A stretch of DNA of 64,000 bases from Asterella californica (GCA_036924285.1 JAYKYS010000018.1:3534001-3598000); one strand, 5' to 3'; counted from the first letter of the stretch, positions 46,734 through 58,561 are shown. Notes: a model not told the origin generated them from the letters alone. Numbers and translations are program-made.

Positions 46734-47051
46734 ATGAGGAATCTAGTTCGAGTGCCGAGGTTGAAAAAGAGACGTTTGGGAGTTAGAACGGAGACGGAAA
46801 AACCAAAGTTAAGTATAGAGGAGTTGCGAACACGCATCTATTGCAGTTGGGGTGCCCTTTTTGCTCTATATCAAGAAGCTTCTGCGAGCATCGGCACAGA
46901 TGCGAAGAAGATTGAGTTCAAAACATCATTCATTGTGGAGGTCACGAATGTTCTTGGCGAAGTAGAGTGTGATCTTTACAATAGTGAATTTAAGATGTCT
47001 GCTAGGATCAGTACAGACGGTGGTCATGAGGATATTATCTTAGACTCTTAA
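46734..47051 (+). CDS. Small ORF of unknown function in the B1 5' region
   Basis: The 105-codon frame reads KKRRLGVRTETEKPKLS, then CSWGALFALYQEASASIGTD and FIVEVTNVLGEVECDLYNSE, ending DGGHEDIILDS. Composition is protein-like, with a basic N-terminus and acidic C-terminus. It lies between the tandem array and the CCHC region of B1. The matching part of B2 is deleted, so no comparison is possible inside the window. It may be the first gag segment or an accessory ORF. I do not recognise a domain. Confidence 0.3.
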   Translation: MRNLVRVPRLKKRRLGVRTETEKPKLSIEELRTRIYCSWGALFALYQEASASIGTDAKKIEFKTSFIVEVTNVLGEVECDLYNSEFKMSARISTDGGHEDIILDS

Positions 47052-47199
47052 TTTTAGATTAGATTTTATTTCGTATATAGCATGTATAATACATGATTTT
47101 CAGTATAAAGCTCGAAAGAGTAAGAAAGTGATGTAGAATTATTTTCCTCAAAGATATTTTGTCCACTTAATGGTTGAGAAGGCGTAACATGAGTGGAAG

Positions 47200-50100
47200 T
47201 TCAAAAGATTAGAAAGTTAGACTTAGAAACCTTTCTCAAGGTTTAGATGTCATAGTAAGTGTCAGAGAGAGCTCGAAAGAGATTGAGAACACTAGTACAA
47301 AATCTCAAGTAGAATCTCCGAGGAGAAGAGTAGAAACCGACTTGTGGTGTTATTTCTATAGAGTTGGGACATAAAGTAGTGAATTGTCCAACTAGAATCA
47401 GAACCGAGAAAGCTAAAGAGAAGCGGGAGTTTACTGATTTTCCATCATCACCACCGGCGATTCATCTTCTAGGAGAGGAACCTTGTCCAAGTTGTGGAGT
47501 GGATGCTCTATCAAGAGGACCAAGTGCGTAGATGTGGCCGCCTTACTTACGTCAGTAATCGAGAAGTTGGACGAGACCCAAAGAGCTGAGACGGAGAAGT
47601 TGTCGACTTCAAAGGAGGACTCGGCTGAGTTGTGATTGAGATCATCATTCGGATGGTGGAGAAGGCGATGATGCGACTTAGGCTCATGATTACCTTGGGA
47701 GAAGAGATGGCACAAGAGGTGTTGTTACAACTATTTCCTTTTATTTTATCTATGGTAGATTATTCACGAATGGAATTGGTGATGTTCGTACTCTTTTAGC
47801 GAGTAGTTATTGCACGACGATTAGAAGAATAGAAAGAGTACTTACAAGATGAGAAAGCTATTAGTGTTTCATGGGAAGGACAATGAAGATGTAGAACCGT
47901 TTGTTCGAGACTTCAAAAGAGGTTGCATCGGAAACAACATGAGAAGGAAGGAGAATGGGTGTTGTTATTGTCAAAGTTTTTAGAAGATTTTGCTCTTACG
48001 TGGTATGAAGATCGAGTGAAGAACAAGACACCTGGTGCAGTTGAGGACACATGGGAGACGTTGAGTAACGCTCTCATCGAAGAGTTTTTTCTAGAAGAGA
48101 GTTATGAGAAGCTCATGGTGGAGGTTACTCATTTGAAGCAACGAGACAAAGAAAAAGTTTGGCAGTATGCCGAAAGGGTGGATAAGTTGGAGCAATGGTT
48201 TCGGATGGTTCACGAAAGAGTGGAGACAACGTGGAGCTAACGATGACGGGGATTGGAGCAGTGCTGACCAAGAACTTGGTGGGAGGATTGAAACTTTCAA
48301 TTCGAACCCAAGTGAGGTACGAGAAGCCAACAACCAAAGCGGAGGTCATAAAGATCACGACAAATATGGAAGAGAGTTTGGATGAAGAGGATATCATCCA
48401 ACTTCATCATGCTGCTCTGGTGTCGACTCCGACTCTTGGTTTAACCACAACGATAGCATCTGCATCATCAACGTCAGCTCCTACTCCAACAGTGGTACCA
48501 AGATCATTTGTCCCTACAGCGATGTCTACTGCCACCTCTGATTTCCATGCTGAGTTGAAGATACTCTTGTGGATCTCAAGATAAACGTGGTGCAGTTACG
48601 AGAATGGAAGAACAAAGGTGGAGGAGGAGGTCAAAGAGGTTACGACAACAATCCCAACCGAAGAAATCAAGATAACTTTGGAGACAACCAAGGTAATTTT
48701 GGAGGAATCACATGCTGGACTTGTGGAGGTTCTTATTTCTAACGAAACTGTCCTAACAACGGAGCAAGAGGTGTTGAAGCTGTCAAAATGAATGTTGGTA
48801 GAGGAAATTCATCACAAGCACGAGACAAAGGAGTGCTACTATCGATGTAGTGCGAGATCTCATCTATGAGAAGGGAGAGAGCTCGAACTCATCTCATGCA
48901 CCGGTGGAGCTTTTAGCTCAAGAAAGAAAACAAACTCGATTTTTTGATGAACCAGTTTTCACGAAAGAGTCACCAAGAAGAAGTACTCGCTCGATTACTG
49001 TTTCAAGTGCACCAAGGGAGCCAAGAAGGAAGTTGGAGATGGCGGATTTCACCATTTCATCTTCTCAAGCGGGATATGATGTGGTTGAAGATGTGGGTGC
49101 TCAGAAAGCCAACATCACGGTTGGGCAACTGATTGCACTCAACCCTAGTTTACGAAGGGAACTTAGAGGAGGACTGAGTTCTAAGAGAAGCAAGGAGAAG
49201 AAACCCAAGAGTAAGACATCGAAATCTGTGGGAGTTGGTGTGGTGGATGTGCATGCTTCAGAGGTATGCACTAGGGCTTCAAAGATTGAAGTCCGATTGA
49301 ATGGTCACTACGTCTCTGACGTATTGGTGGATGGAGGATCGGCTGTAAATGCCATATCGGAGAGGTTGATGAAGAAGTTGGGGATGGAACCAACTCGCCC
49401 GGCTAGCATTGTGGTGAGAATGGCTAACAAGCAACGGGTAAGACCTCTTGGTGTGTTAGAGAAGGTGGTTGCGTCTATGATGGGAGTTCAAACATTGATG
49501 TCCTTTTAAGTGTTAAAGGACTCTAGTTATGATTTGCTCCTAAGTAGGCCTTGGTTGAGAGCTGTGCGCACCACTGATAGGTGGCACAAAGGATATTTAC
49601 GGATTGAGACTAGAGATCACAGAGTGATAGTACCTCTCTCGGGTGTTGGAGTTGTGACTTTTGATTCTGATAGACCCACCAGTGACTATTGAGAATCTGA
49701 TACAGAGGATGATCATGGTGTCTCAGAAGTAGATACGGGAGATTCTTATGATCAAGAATCCTCGTCTGATGACGAAGGATTTGGTCAAGATGAATCATTA
49801 CATCAGCTTAGTGCTATTGACTTGTTGTCTCGACCAGCAGTGGAGAAAGACCTTGACAAAGAGGAGTTGAGTGAGGCAGAGATCGTGAGAAGACTCTCTA
49901 CCATGAAGTTTGGTAGCAATGTCACTCAAGAGGAGAAAAGTAGATTCCTAGATATATTTCAAAAATATATCTATGTGTTTACTTTCAGCTACAAGGATTT
50001 GAAGGAGGTAACTCTAGAGACTCATCGAATCGAATTGGAGGAGAGCGCAAGACCAGTTCGATAGAAGCAGAGAAAGATCAATCCTACAACAGCAATGATG

Positions 50101-51176
50101 GTCAAGGAGGAGATAAACAAGTTGAAGGAGGCGAGTTTCATCTACGAGGTGGAGAACTCAGAATGGGTTTCACTCATTGTGATTGTCAAGAAGAAGAATG
50201 GTAAGTTGCGAGTGTGCATAGACTATAAAAAGCTGAATGCAGTTACCAAGAAGGATTATTATCCTCTATCATTTATAGATGATATTTTGGAAGAAGTTGC
50301 TTGTCATGAGTGGTATAGCTTTGGTAATGGTTATAGTGGTATAACCAGATCAAGATAGCACAGGAGTACCAGCAGTTGACTACTTTCACTACTCCTTGGG
50401 GAACATTTGCATTTCGAATGATGTCATTCGAACTGTGTAATGCTCCGACCACGTTTTAGAGGTTCATGAACAAGGTGTTTGAACCATTCATAAGGAAGTT
50501 TGTTCGTGATTTCATTGACGATTTCTGTGTGTACGGAAGAAAGGAGGACCACTTTGATCATGGATCAAAGTTTTACAGCGGTTGGAGCAAGTCAATGCTT
50601 CTCTAAATCCAGAGAAGTGCATCTTTGGCTGCGAAGAAGGATTGCTGTTAGGGCACATCATTTCCAAGAATGGGATTGCGGTAGATCCTGAGAAAGTGAA
50701 GAAGATTGTGGATCTTTCATTTCCGATCAACTTGACAAAGTTGAGGCAGTTTGTTAGCATGGTTGGATATGATCGTAGATTTATCTTTTCCTTCTCAAAC
50801 AAAGCAATAGCTTTGACTATGTACATGAAGAAGGGAGTTGATTTTGACTTGATAGTGCATGATCAGAAGACAAAGGAGCATTTGAGGAGCTGAAAAAGAC
50901 ATTGGTGACAGCTCCTATATTTGCTAAACCTGAGTGGAGTAAAGCATTTATTCTGTATACGGATGCCTCCAATGTAGCAATCGGATGTATATTAAGTCAG
51001 CTAGATGGAGATGGGCATGATCATCCTTCAGCTTATGCTAGTAGGAAGATGGTTCCAACGGAGAAGAATTACTCCGTGACTGAACGAGAAGGATTAGCGG
51101 TGATCTTTAGATTGAAGAAATTTCGACACTACTTGCTAGGAGGGAAATTTTTCATAGTCATAGATCACAAGGGCTA
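47200..51176 (+). pseudogene. Element B1 gag-pol, many stops and frameshifts, truncated in RNase H
   Basis: Order on the + strand: CCHC-like region (47330-47440, eroded), gag core (47850-48590, with RRKENGVLLLSKFLEDFALTWYED in pieces), second knuckle near 48710, protease (48850-49509, VDGGSAVNAISERL), linker, RT (49822-50890) and RNase H start (50902-51176, LYTDASNVAIG...VTEREGLAVIF). Against the B2 copy, stops arise at 49507 (CAA to TAA), 49690 (TGG to TGA), 50062 (CAG to TAG) and 50457 (CAG to TAG). Single-base losses occur near 50341, 50562 and 50878. The coding ends abruptly at DHKG, where element E begins. Integrase and 3' LTR are absent. Confidence 0.8.
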
Positions 51177-51588
51177 GGTAGACTGAACACAGCCTTCAAG
51201 CTCATATCACAGCCAGAAGGTTCCGCCCTTCCCGAGGAAAACTCTCAACTCTACATCTGGTGCTTCCACTGAGAGTTCTTGGGGTGATTGATTGAGGAGG
51301 TTGAGTTTACTACAACGAGAGAAGATGGATCGCAAGAGCACTGCTGTTGCTACTTCTACGGCTGCTGCATCTACGTCTACTGCAACATCTTCTGTAGCAC
51401 CTGTGACTGCAACGACCTCTGTACCTGGTCTGGATACGGTTGAGATCCTGAAGACGCTTGCGGCCCTGGTTCAACAACATCCGATCGTTGGAGGGGGTGA
51501 GTTAAAGTCCACCAAGGCTTTGCAAGCTATTGTGAACAGATGTGGAAGGTTTGAAGGTAGAGATATTTCTAGATATCTGCGTGAGTAC
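51177..51588 (+). mobile_element. Element E: LTR end, primer site and start of gag, D-like
   Basis: A short remnant contains CACAGCCAGAAGG (also found in the D leader near 59935), then a TGGTGCTTCCACTGAGAG primer-site-like word at about 51260, then ATG 51325 with a Thr/Ser/Ala-rich start. It continues in KALQAIVNRCGRFEGRDISR, matching the D gag block KALQSVVHQMDQFKGTDISK. The ORF is cut at 51588 by the LTR of B2. Confidence 0.6.
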
Positions 51589-52502
51589 TGTAAACCCTCC
51601 GCGGTCCTATCGATCACTATCCCCCCGATCTCTCAACCTCCACGATCGTCATCCACGAATCTGCAACATGTCGGGCCTGTCTCTCACTCAGGGGTCACCT
51701 CTGATGGCTTTGATGGAAGCACACCATGAACTTGAAGGGAAAATGCTGAGTTCACTCATTCATACACCCACAAACTTATCAACTAAAAATCTCCTTAAAC
51801 AAATCAACTAAAAATCCTCCATTCTAACAACGTCTCTCAAGTTCTCACATGCTAAAAATATCCCACACACTCTATATTACTCAAGTTGTCATTACGACAA
51901 TGTGAAAACAAGGATGAGGAGCTCTTCTCTACTCCTCTATTTATACATTCTAGGTTTTTACTATGGTACCCCCGGTAACTCAGCCGTAACTACTTTTACC
52001 GGGTTTTACTAAGATATTACTTAAGGTAAAAGCATTAATCACATGGGCTTTTTACCGTTTCACATGGGCTTATTCCTTCAAAGTCAACAACTTCTAGAAG
52101 GATTCTGGAATATTCTCAAGGAATCTCGAATTTCCACCCCCCCTCTACACTAGGACCCACTAAAAAGGAAACATGTGGAATCTCTTCTTGTTTTTAATGC
52201 CCACAAAGTCCACAACTTTAATCCAACCACTAATATCAAGTCAAAAAGGAGATAAGGGATACTTTCCACCCCCTTTCTACCTTTTAGACAAGATGACAAG
52301 ATAGTAGTGCTCACTCTTTAGCAAATATCTGAATTCTGCCAAAAGTACAGCTAAGTTTAACCATAACTAACTTTTAGCTAGTCATGACTAACTTGATACC
52401 TCCTAAAAGTACTTTGGCAGCAAATAAACATTCTCAACACTTAGTTAGAACTAAACACCTTACTAATAGACAAACTTCCTATGTGTAACATAGGTCGTTA
52501 CA
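51589..52502 (-). repeat. 3' LTR of Ty3/gypsy element B2, 914 bp
   Basis: Read on the minus strand it begins TGTAACGACC at 52502 and ends GTACTTACA-like at 51589 (TG...CA). The TATAAATA box is at 51945-51938. Immediately upstream of the element's LTR is the purine tract CGGGGGTAAAA (52503-52513), the plus-strand priming site. Confidence 0.85.
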
Positions 52503-52515
52503 TTTTACCCCCGGA

Positions 52516-55257
52516 CTAAATTTTCGCTCCGTCCTCGGAGTGAAGAGAGAACTTTCGTCGATGAAACAACTTCAACTTGTCATGGTTGACCCGATCGAAT
52601 CTCCTTCCTCCCAACTCTTGAAGGTCATATGTGAAGTTGCTCCACACCTTATCTACAACAAAAGGATCAAAATATCTCGGAAGAAACTTTTTCCTAGCCC
52701 TCTTGAATCTGATAGCATCATACAACATAACCCAATCTCCGACTTGAAAAGGTTTTACCTCCCTCTTGCCCAACCGTTTGTCGTAACTCTTCTTTTGATA
52801 CGCCTGAGCTCGTTCCATCCGGATCATTGCTACCGCTCGGGTCTCTTCCAACTCCATGAGTTGCTCCCTTCTTGATCTGACCACGTCTTCTCCTCTCGAC
52901 CTCTTCAACTTTCGTTGAATAGTTTGAAAAGTATCCAATTCGAATTGGATTGGCAACTTGGACTCCACTCCATAAACCAGTCGAAATGGAGAGTACCCAG
53001 TAGAAGTCTTTGTTGTCGTTCGATACTCCCATAAGATGGCATGTAGCCTCTTATCCCAAGTATGTTTCGCAGTCTCAACACCAGCATCTTTGGCGAGCAT
53101 CATACAAAGTGTAAGATTGGTCTTCTCCGCAAGACCATTAGCATTTGGTTTGTATGAGGTCGTTACTCGTGGCTTGATAGAAAAGTGTTGTAGCATAGCA
53201 GTAGTCATGCTCCCTACAAACTCTTCTCCTCTATCCGAGACCAACTCTAACGGACATCCAAATCTGGTGATGATCCTCTCCCATAGGAATCTACCGACTT
53301 CTGTTTCATTGGTCTCTCTCAAAGGTCTAGCCTCTACCCACTTGGTACAATAGTCAGTGGCAACTACAATGTATCTATTGCCTCGAGGTGTCTTATTAAG
53401 AGGACCTACGAAGTCAATACCCCACTTCTCAAATGGTCCTAATATTGGAATTGATCTTAACGGAGGTGTTCTAGTAGACTTCAGAGCAAATGCTTGACAT
53501 ACGTCGCAAGTTTTGCAATAGTCTAAACACTCCTTGAAAATCCCTCTCCAATGATAACTCGCATCCAAAATCTTGAAAGCTGTTATCTTACCAGCAAAGT
53601 GACCTCCGCAAACAGTGCCATCGTGAAACTCGTGCATCAGCTTGAACGTCTCCTTCTGACCAACTGCTCTCCTTAGTAAGCCATCTGCTCCTTGATGAAA
53701 TAGAATTCCCTCCACCATGGTGTAAGGTTTGCATCTCTTGATCAACGCGTTACGTTCTCGGGTATGCATACCTTCTGGAAAAGATCCATCTGCAAGGAAA
53801 CTCCAGATTTCCTTGTACTCGTCCGGTATCTCCTCAATGCTTGTGATGGTCATCAGATGTTCGTCTGGAAATGAATCATCAAACGGTTCTTCTCCCTCAT
53901 CATCATAAGCCCTCGACAAAAGATCAGCATTCGCATGCTTTTTCCCTGGTCTATCTTCGATCACGTAATCGTATTCTGTTAGAAGGATCTTCCAACGAGC
54001 AATACGACCTTCGGCATTAGGCTTATTAAAGATATACTTTAAAGCCTTGTGATCTGTGACTATGGAAAATTTCCCTCCTAGCAAGTAATGTCGGAATTTC
54101 TTCAATCCAAAGATCACCGCTAATCCTTCTCGTTCAGTCACGGAGTAATTCTTCTCCGCTGGCACCATCTGCCTACTAGCATAAGCTATAGGATGATCAT
54201 GCCCATCTTCATCTAACTGACTTAATGTACGCCCGATAGCTACATTGGAGGCATCCGTATACAGAATAAATGCTTTACTCCACTCAGGTTTAGCAAGTAT
54301 AGGAGCTGTCACCAATGTCTTTTTCAGCTCCTCAAATGCTTCCTTTGCCTTCTGATCATGCACTATCAAGTCAAAATCAACTCCCTTCTTCATGTACATA
54401 GTCAAAGCTATTGCTTTGTTTGAGAAGGAAAAGACAAACCTACGATAATATCCAACCATCCCAAGAAACTGTCTCAACTTTGTCAAGTTGATTGGAAATG
54501 GAAGATCCACAATCTTCTTCACCTTCTCAGGATCTACTGCAATCCCCTTCTTGGAAATGATGTGTCCTAACAACAGACCTTCTTCGCAGCCAAAGATGCA
54601 CTTCTCTGGATTCAAAGAAGCATTAGCTTGCTCCAACCGCTGCAAAACTTTGATCACATGATCAAAGTGGTCCTCCTTTCGTCCGTACACACAGAAATCG
54701 TCAATGAAATCCCAAACAAACTTCCCTATGAATGGTTCAAACATCTTGTTCATGAACCTTTGAAACGTGGCCGGAGCATTACACAATCCGAATGGCATCA
54801 CCCGAAATACAAATGTTCCCCAAGGAGTAGTGAAAGTAGTCAACTGTTGGTACTCCTGTGCTATCTTGATCTGGTTATACCCACTATAACCATCACCAAA
54901 GCTGTACCACTCATGACCAGCAACTTCCTCCAAAATCTCATCTATAAATGGTAGAGGATAATAATCCTTCTTGGTAACTGCATTCAGCTTCTTATAGTCT
55001 ATGCACACTCGCAGCTTACCATTCTTCTTCTTGACAATCACAATGGGTGAAACCCATTCTGAGTTCTCCACCTCATAGATGAAACTCGCCTCCTTCAACT
55101 TGTCTATCTCCTCCTTGACCATCATTGCCGTTGTGGGATTGACCCTTCTCTGCTTCTGTCGAACTGGTCTTGCGTGTTCCTCCAATTCGATTCGATGAGT
55201 CTCGAGAGTCACCTCCTTCAAATCCTTGTAGCTGAAAGCAAACACATGGATATATTT
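52516..55257 (-). CDS. Element B2 pol: reverse transcriptase, RNase H, integrase
   Basis: The open frame is about 910 codons; it has no ATG start and is the continuation of the protease frame after one TGA. Counting from 55245, RT spans about 1-240 with catalytic FIDD at 180-183. RNase H follows near 320-430 (LYTDAS, VTDHKALKYI, KKHANADLLSRAYDDE). The integrase zinc-binding HHCC region comes next (LMHEFHDGTVCGGH and CKTCDVCQ), then the core acidic residues in WGIDFVGPL, SDRGEEF and NGLAEKTN. The C-terminus is a basic, SH3-like region ending near the purine tract. Order PR-RT-RH-IN places it in Ty3/gypsy. All listed catalytic residues are present, so apart from the upstream stop this is the best preserved pol here. 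Confidence 0.9.
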   Translation of the reverse strand, partial: KYIHVFAFSYKDLKEVTLETHRIELEEHARPVRQKQRRVNPTTAMMVKEEIDKLKEASFIYEVENSEWVSPIVIVKKKNGKLRVCIDYKKLNAVTKKDYYPLPFIDEILEEVAGHEWYSFGDGYSGYNQIKIAQEYQQLTTFTTPWGTFVFRVMPFGLCNAPATFQRFMNKMFEPFIGKFVWDFIDDFCVYGRKEDHFDHVIKVLQRLEQANASLNPEKCIFGCEEGLLLGHIISKKGIAVDPEKVKKIVDLPFPINLTKLRQFLGMVGYYRRFVFSFSNKAIALTMYMKKGVDFDLIVHDQKAKEAFEELKKTLVTAPILAKPEWSKAFILYTDASNVAIGRTLSQLDEDGHDHPIAYASRQMVPAEKNYSVTEREGLAVIFGLKKFRHYLLGGKFSIVTDHKALKYIFNKPNAEGRIARWKILLTEYDYVIEDRPGKKHANADLLSRAYDDEGEEPFDDSFPDEHLMTITSIEEIPDEYKEIWSFLADGSFPEGMHTRERNALIKRCKPYTMVEGILFHQGADGLLRRAVGQKETFKLMHEFHDGTVCGGHFAGKITAFKILDASYHWRGIFKECLDYCKTCDVCQAFALKSTRTPPLRSIPILGPFEKWGIDFVGPLNKTPRGNRYIVVATDYCTKWVEARPLRETNETEVGRFLWERIITRFGCPLELVSDRGEEFVGSMTTAMLQHFSIKPRVTTSYKPNANGLAEKTNLTLCMMLAKDAGVETAKHTWDKRLHAILWEYRTTTKTSTGYSPFRLVYGVESKLPIQFELDTFQTIQRKLKRSRGEDVVRSRREQLMELEETRAVAMIRMERAQAYQKKSYDKRLGKREVKPFQVGDWVMLYDAIRFKRARKKFLPRYFDPFVVDKVWSNFTYDLQELGGRRFDRVNHDKLKLFHRRKFSLHSEDGAKI

Positions 55258-56433
55258 TCAAAATATATCTAGGAATCTACTTTTCTCTTTTTGAGTGACA
55301 TTGATACCAAACTTCAGGGTAGAGAGTCTTCTCACAATCTCTGCCTCACTCAACTCTTCTTTGTCAGGATCTTTCTCCACTGCTGGTCGAGGCAACAAGT
55401 CAATAGCACTAAGCTGATGTAATGATTCATCTCGACCAAATCCTTCGTCCTCAGATGAGGATTCTTGATCGTAAGAATCTCCAGTATCTACTTCTGATAC
55501 ACTCTGATCATCCTCCGTATCAGATTCCCAGTAGTCACTAGTGGGTCTATCCGAGTCAGAAGTCACAACTCCAACACCCGAGAGAGGAACTATCACTCTA
55601 TGATCTCTAGGCCCAATCCGTAAGTATCCCTTGTGCCACCTATCAATGGTGCGCACAGCTCTCAACCAAGGCTTACCTAGGAGCAAATCATAACTAGAGT
55701 CCTTTAACACTTGAAAGGACATCAATGTTTGAACTCCCATCACAGACACGACCACCTTCTCTAACACACCAAGAGGTCTTACCCGTTGCTTGTTAGCCAT
55801 CCCCACGACAATGCTAGCCGGGCGAGTTGGTTCCATCCCCAACTTCTTCATCAACCTCTCCGATATGGCGTTTACAGCCGACCCTCCATCCACCAATACG
55901 TCAGAGACGTAGTGACCATTCAACCGGACTTCAATCTTTGAAGCCCTAGTGCATACCTCTGAAGCATGCACATCCACCACACCAACTCCCACAGACTTTG
56001 ATGTCTTGCTCTTGGGTTTCTTCTTCTTGCTTCTCTTAGAACTCAGTCCTCCTCTGAGTTCCCTTCGTAAGCTGGGATTAAGTGCGATCAGTTGTCCAAC
56101 AGTGATGTTGGCTTTCTGAGCACCCACATCTTCAACCACATCATATCCCGCTTGGGAAGATGAAATGGTGAAATCCGCCATCCCCAGCTTCCTTCTTGGC
56201 TCCCTTGGTGTACTCGAAACATTACTCGAACGAGTACTTCTACTTGCTGACTCCTCCATGAAAACCGGTTCATCAGAAAATCGAGTTCTTTTCCTTTCTT
56301 GAGCTAAAAGCTCCACCGGTGCATGAGAAGAGTTTGAACTCTCTCCTTTCTCGTAGATGGGATCTCGCACGACATCGATAGTAGCCACCCCCTTGTCTCG
56401 TCCTTGTGATGGATTTCCTCCACCCACATTCAT
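55258..56433 (-). pseudogene. Element B2 protease region, ending in a single in-frame TGA
   Basis: The 391-codon frame has a Ser/Arg-rich N-terminal spacer, then KIEVRLNGHYVSDVLVDGGS, an aspartic protease where Asp-Gly-Gly-Ser replaces the usual Asp-Thr/Ser-Gly. PASIVVGMANKQ and YDLLLGKPWLRAV follow as flap and second loop. It then runs through an acidic linker into LDIF and a TGA at 55260-55258. The RT frame continues in the same phase. The B1 copy has CAA there. The frame begins near a decayed zinc knuckle (CWTYGGSHFQRNC, second Cys changed to Tyr) at about 56500. Confidence 0.85.
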
Positions 56434-56625
56434 TCTGACAGCTTCGGCACCTCTTGCTCCATTGTTAGGACAATTTCGCTGGAAATGAGAACCTCCATAC
56501 GTCCAACAAGTGATTCCTCCAAAGTTACCTTGGTTGCCTCCAAAGTTACCTTGATTTCCTCGGTTAGGATTGTTGTCGTAACCTCTTGGACCTCCTCCTC
56601 CACCTTTGTTCCTCCATTCGTGTAA

Positions 56626-57402
56626 CTACACCACGTTTATCTTGAGATCCGCAAGAGTATCGGTGATGCTCTTCAACTCAGCATGGAAATCAGAGGTGGC
56701 AGTAGACATCGCTGTAGGAATAAATGGTCTTGGCACCACCGTTGGAGTAGGAGCTGACGTTGAAGCAATCACCAATTGTGATGGTGCAGGTGCGATTGTT
56801 GTGACTACACCAGGAGTCGAAGTTGACACCAGAGCAGCATGATGAGGTTGGATGATATCTCCTTCATCCAAACTCTCTTCCATATTTGTCGCTATCTTGA
56901 TGGCCTCCGCTTTGGTTGCTGGCTTCTCGTATCTCACTTGGGTTCGAATTGAAGGCCTCAATCCTCCCACCAAGTTCTTGGTCAACACTGCTCCAATCCC
57001 CGCCATCGTTAGCTCCACATTGTCTCCACTCTTCCGTAGGACCGTCCGAAACCGTTACTCCAACTTATCCACCCTTTCGGCATATTGCCGAACTTTCTCG
57101 TCGTCTCGTTGCTTCAAATGAGTAAGCTCCACCATGAGCTTCTCATAACTCTCTTCTGGAAGAAATTCTTCGATGAGTGCATTACTCAACGTCTCCCATG
57201 TGTCCTCAACTGCACCAGGTGTCTTGCTCTTCACTCGGTCTTCATACCACGTAAGAGCAAAATCTTCTAAAAACTCTGGCAGTAACAACACCCATTCTTC
57301 CTTCCTTCTCACGTTGTTTCCGATGCAACCCCTTTTGAAATCTCGTACAAATGGTTCTACATCTTCATTGTCTTTCCCATGAAACACTGGTAACTTCCCC
57401 AT
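56626..57402 (-). pseudogene. Element B2 gag core with one in-frame TAA
   Basis: From ATG 57402 the frame reads MGKLPVFHGKDNEDVEPFVR, EFLEDFALTWYEDRVKSKTP, TWETLSNALIEEFLPEESYE and RQYAERVDKLE before a TAA at 57057-57055. It then continues in the same phase to 56626 through GIGAVLTKNLVGGLRPSIRT. This is a standard capsid (retrotrans_gag-like). The B1 copy has CAA where B2 has TAA. No cysteine cluster lies inside this part. Confidence 0.8.
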
Positions 57403-57614
57403 CTTGTAACTACTCTTCTACACTTCCAATTTTCGTGCAATAACTACTCGCTAAAAGAGCACGAACATCACCAATTCCATTCGCGAATAATCTACCATAG
57501 GTAAAATAAAAGGAAATGGTTGTAACAACACCTCTTGTGCCATCTCTTCTCCCAAGGTAATCATGAGTCTGAGTCGCATCACCGTCTTCTCCACCATCCG
57601 AATGACGATCTCCA

Positions 57615-57978
57615 TCACAACTCAGCCGAGTCCTCTTTTGAAGTCGACAACTTCTCCGTCTCAGCTCTTTGAGTCTCGTCCAACTTCTCGACTACTGACG
57701 TAAGTAGGGCGGCCACATCGACGCACTTGTGTCCTCTTGATAGATCACCCACTCCACAACTTGGACAAGGATCTTCGCCTAGAAGATGAACTGGCACTGG
57801 TGACGATGGACCCACTCGAAGACTTAAATCAGTAAACTCCCGCTTCCCTTTAGCTCTCTCGGTTCTGATTCTAGTTGGACAATTCACTACTTTATGTCCC
57901 AACCCTCTACAGAAATAACACCACAAGTCGGTTTCTACTCTTCTCTTCGGAGATTCTACTTGAGGTTTTGTACTATTT
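57615..57978 (-). pseudogene. Element B2 upstream CCHC ORF, 5' end replaced by element C LTR
   Basis: The frame contains WCYFCRGLGHKVVNCPTR, a canonical C-x2-C-x4-H-x4-C knuckle, then a basic segment, LGEDPCPSCGVGD with a CxxC, and an Asp/Glu-rich end at DSAEL. It lies upstream of the capsid, unlike typical gag where the knuckle follows the capsid. B1 has the same order. The open frame formally starts at 58007, but its first eight or nine codons come from the neighbouring LTR. Confidence 0.65.
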
Positions 57979-57982
57979 GTTT

Positions 57983-58523
57983 TGTACGAACGGAGTCTTC
58001 GCTGCAATCCTTTCCTCGCCCGTAACTGATGTACTTCTGCGCAAATTGGCTTCCTCGCCGATCACTCGCGAATTGGCTTCCTCGCCCGTAACTGATGTAC
58101 TTCGGCGTTCGGTAAATGCGGCTCGCTGCGCCCTGCTATCGCTCGCTCTGGGAATAGTAAAAGAGTAAAGTAAATGACTTGTTACCTGGCTTATATCCCG
58201 CGATAGGTTTTTCTGCACGTGCCGAAGTTAGGGTTTTCCTCTTGACGACTGACATTCTTCAGTCTGCTGTAACTTCGTCATTTGGTCTCCGATGGCCTCG
58301 CACAACATATCGTTAGAAAGCTCTTCGCCTGAGGAATTCATCTATGAGGAAATCATCTTTCAGTGTCTCCATAGATTCGATAAATTCCTCCAGAACTGAG
58401 ATTCTTCACTAAACTTCTAATTAACACTATTCTACTCATATCGTTTATCTTCTATCATCTATTCTTCTTATTTACTTTACAACTAATCAATTAATTAACA
58501 AAACGAAAAACCAAGGCTTCACA
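57983..58523 (-). repeat. LTR of element C, 541 bp
   Basis: On the minus strand it begins TGTGAAGCC at 58523, preceded by the purine tract TTGAGAGGGGGAGTA, and ends TCGTACA at 57983 (TG...CA). It holds an internal direct repeat of TTCCTCGCCCGTAACTGATG at about 58010 and 58078. The truncated B2 sequence abuts its outer end. Confidence 0.75.
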
Positions 58524-58561
58524 TACTCCCCCTCTCAATTGTGAAGCGACCCCGCGAACAC

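Noticed and set aside
53036..53353. Plus-strand ORFs within 52.5-57.4 kb
   Set aside because: All are shadows of the B2 gag-pol frames on the minus strand.
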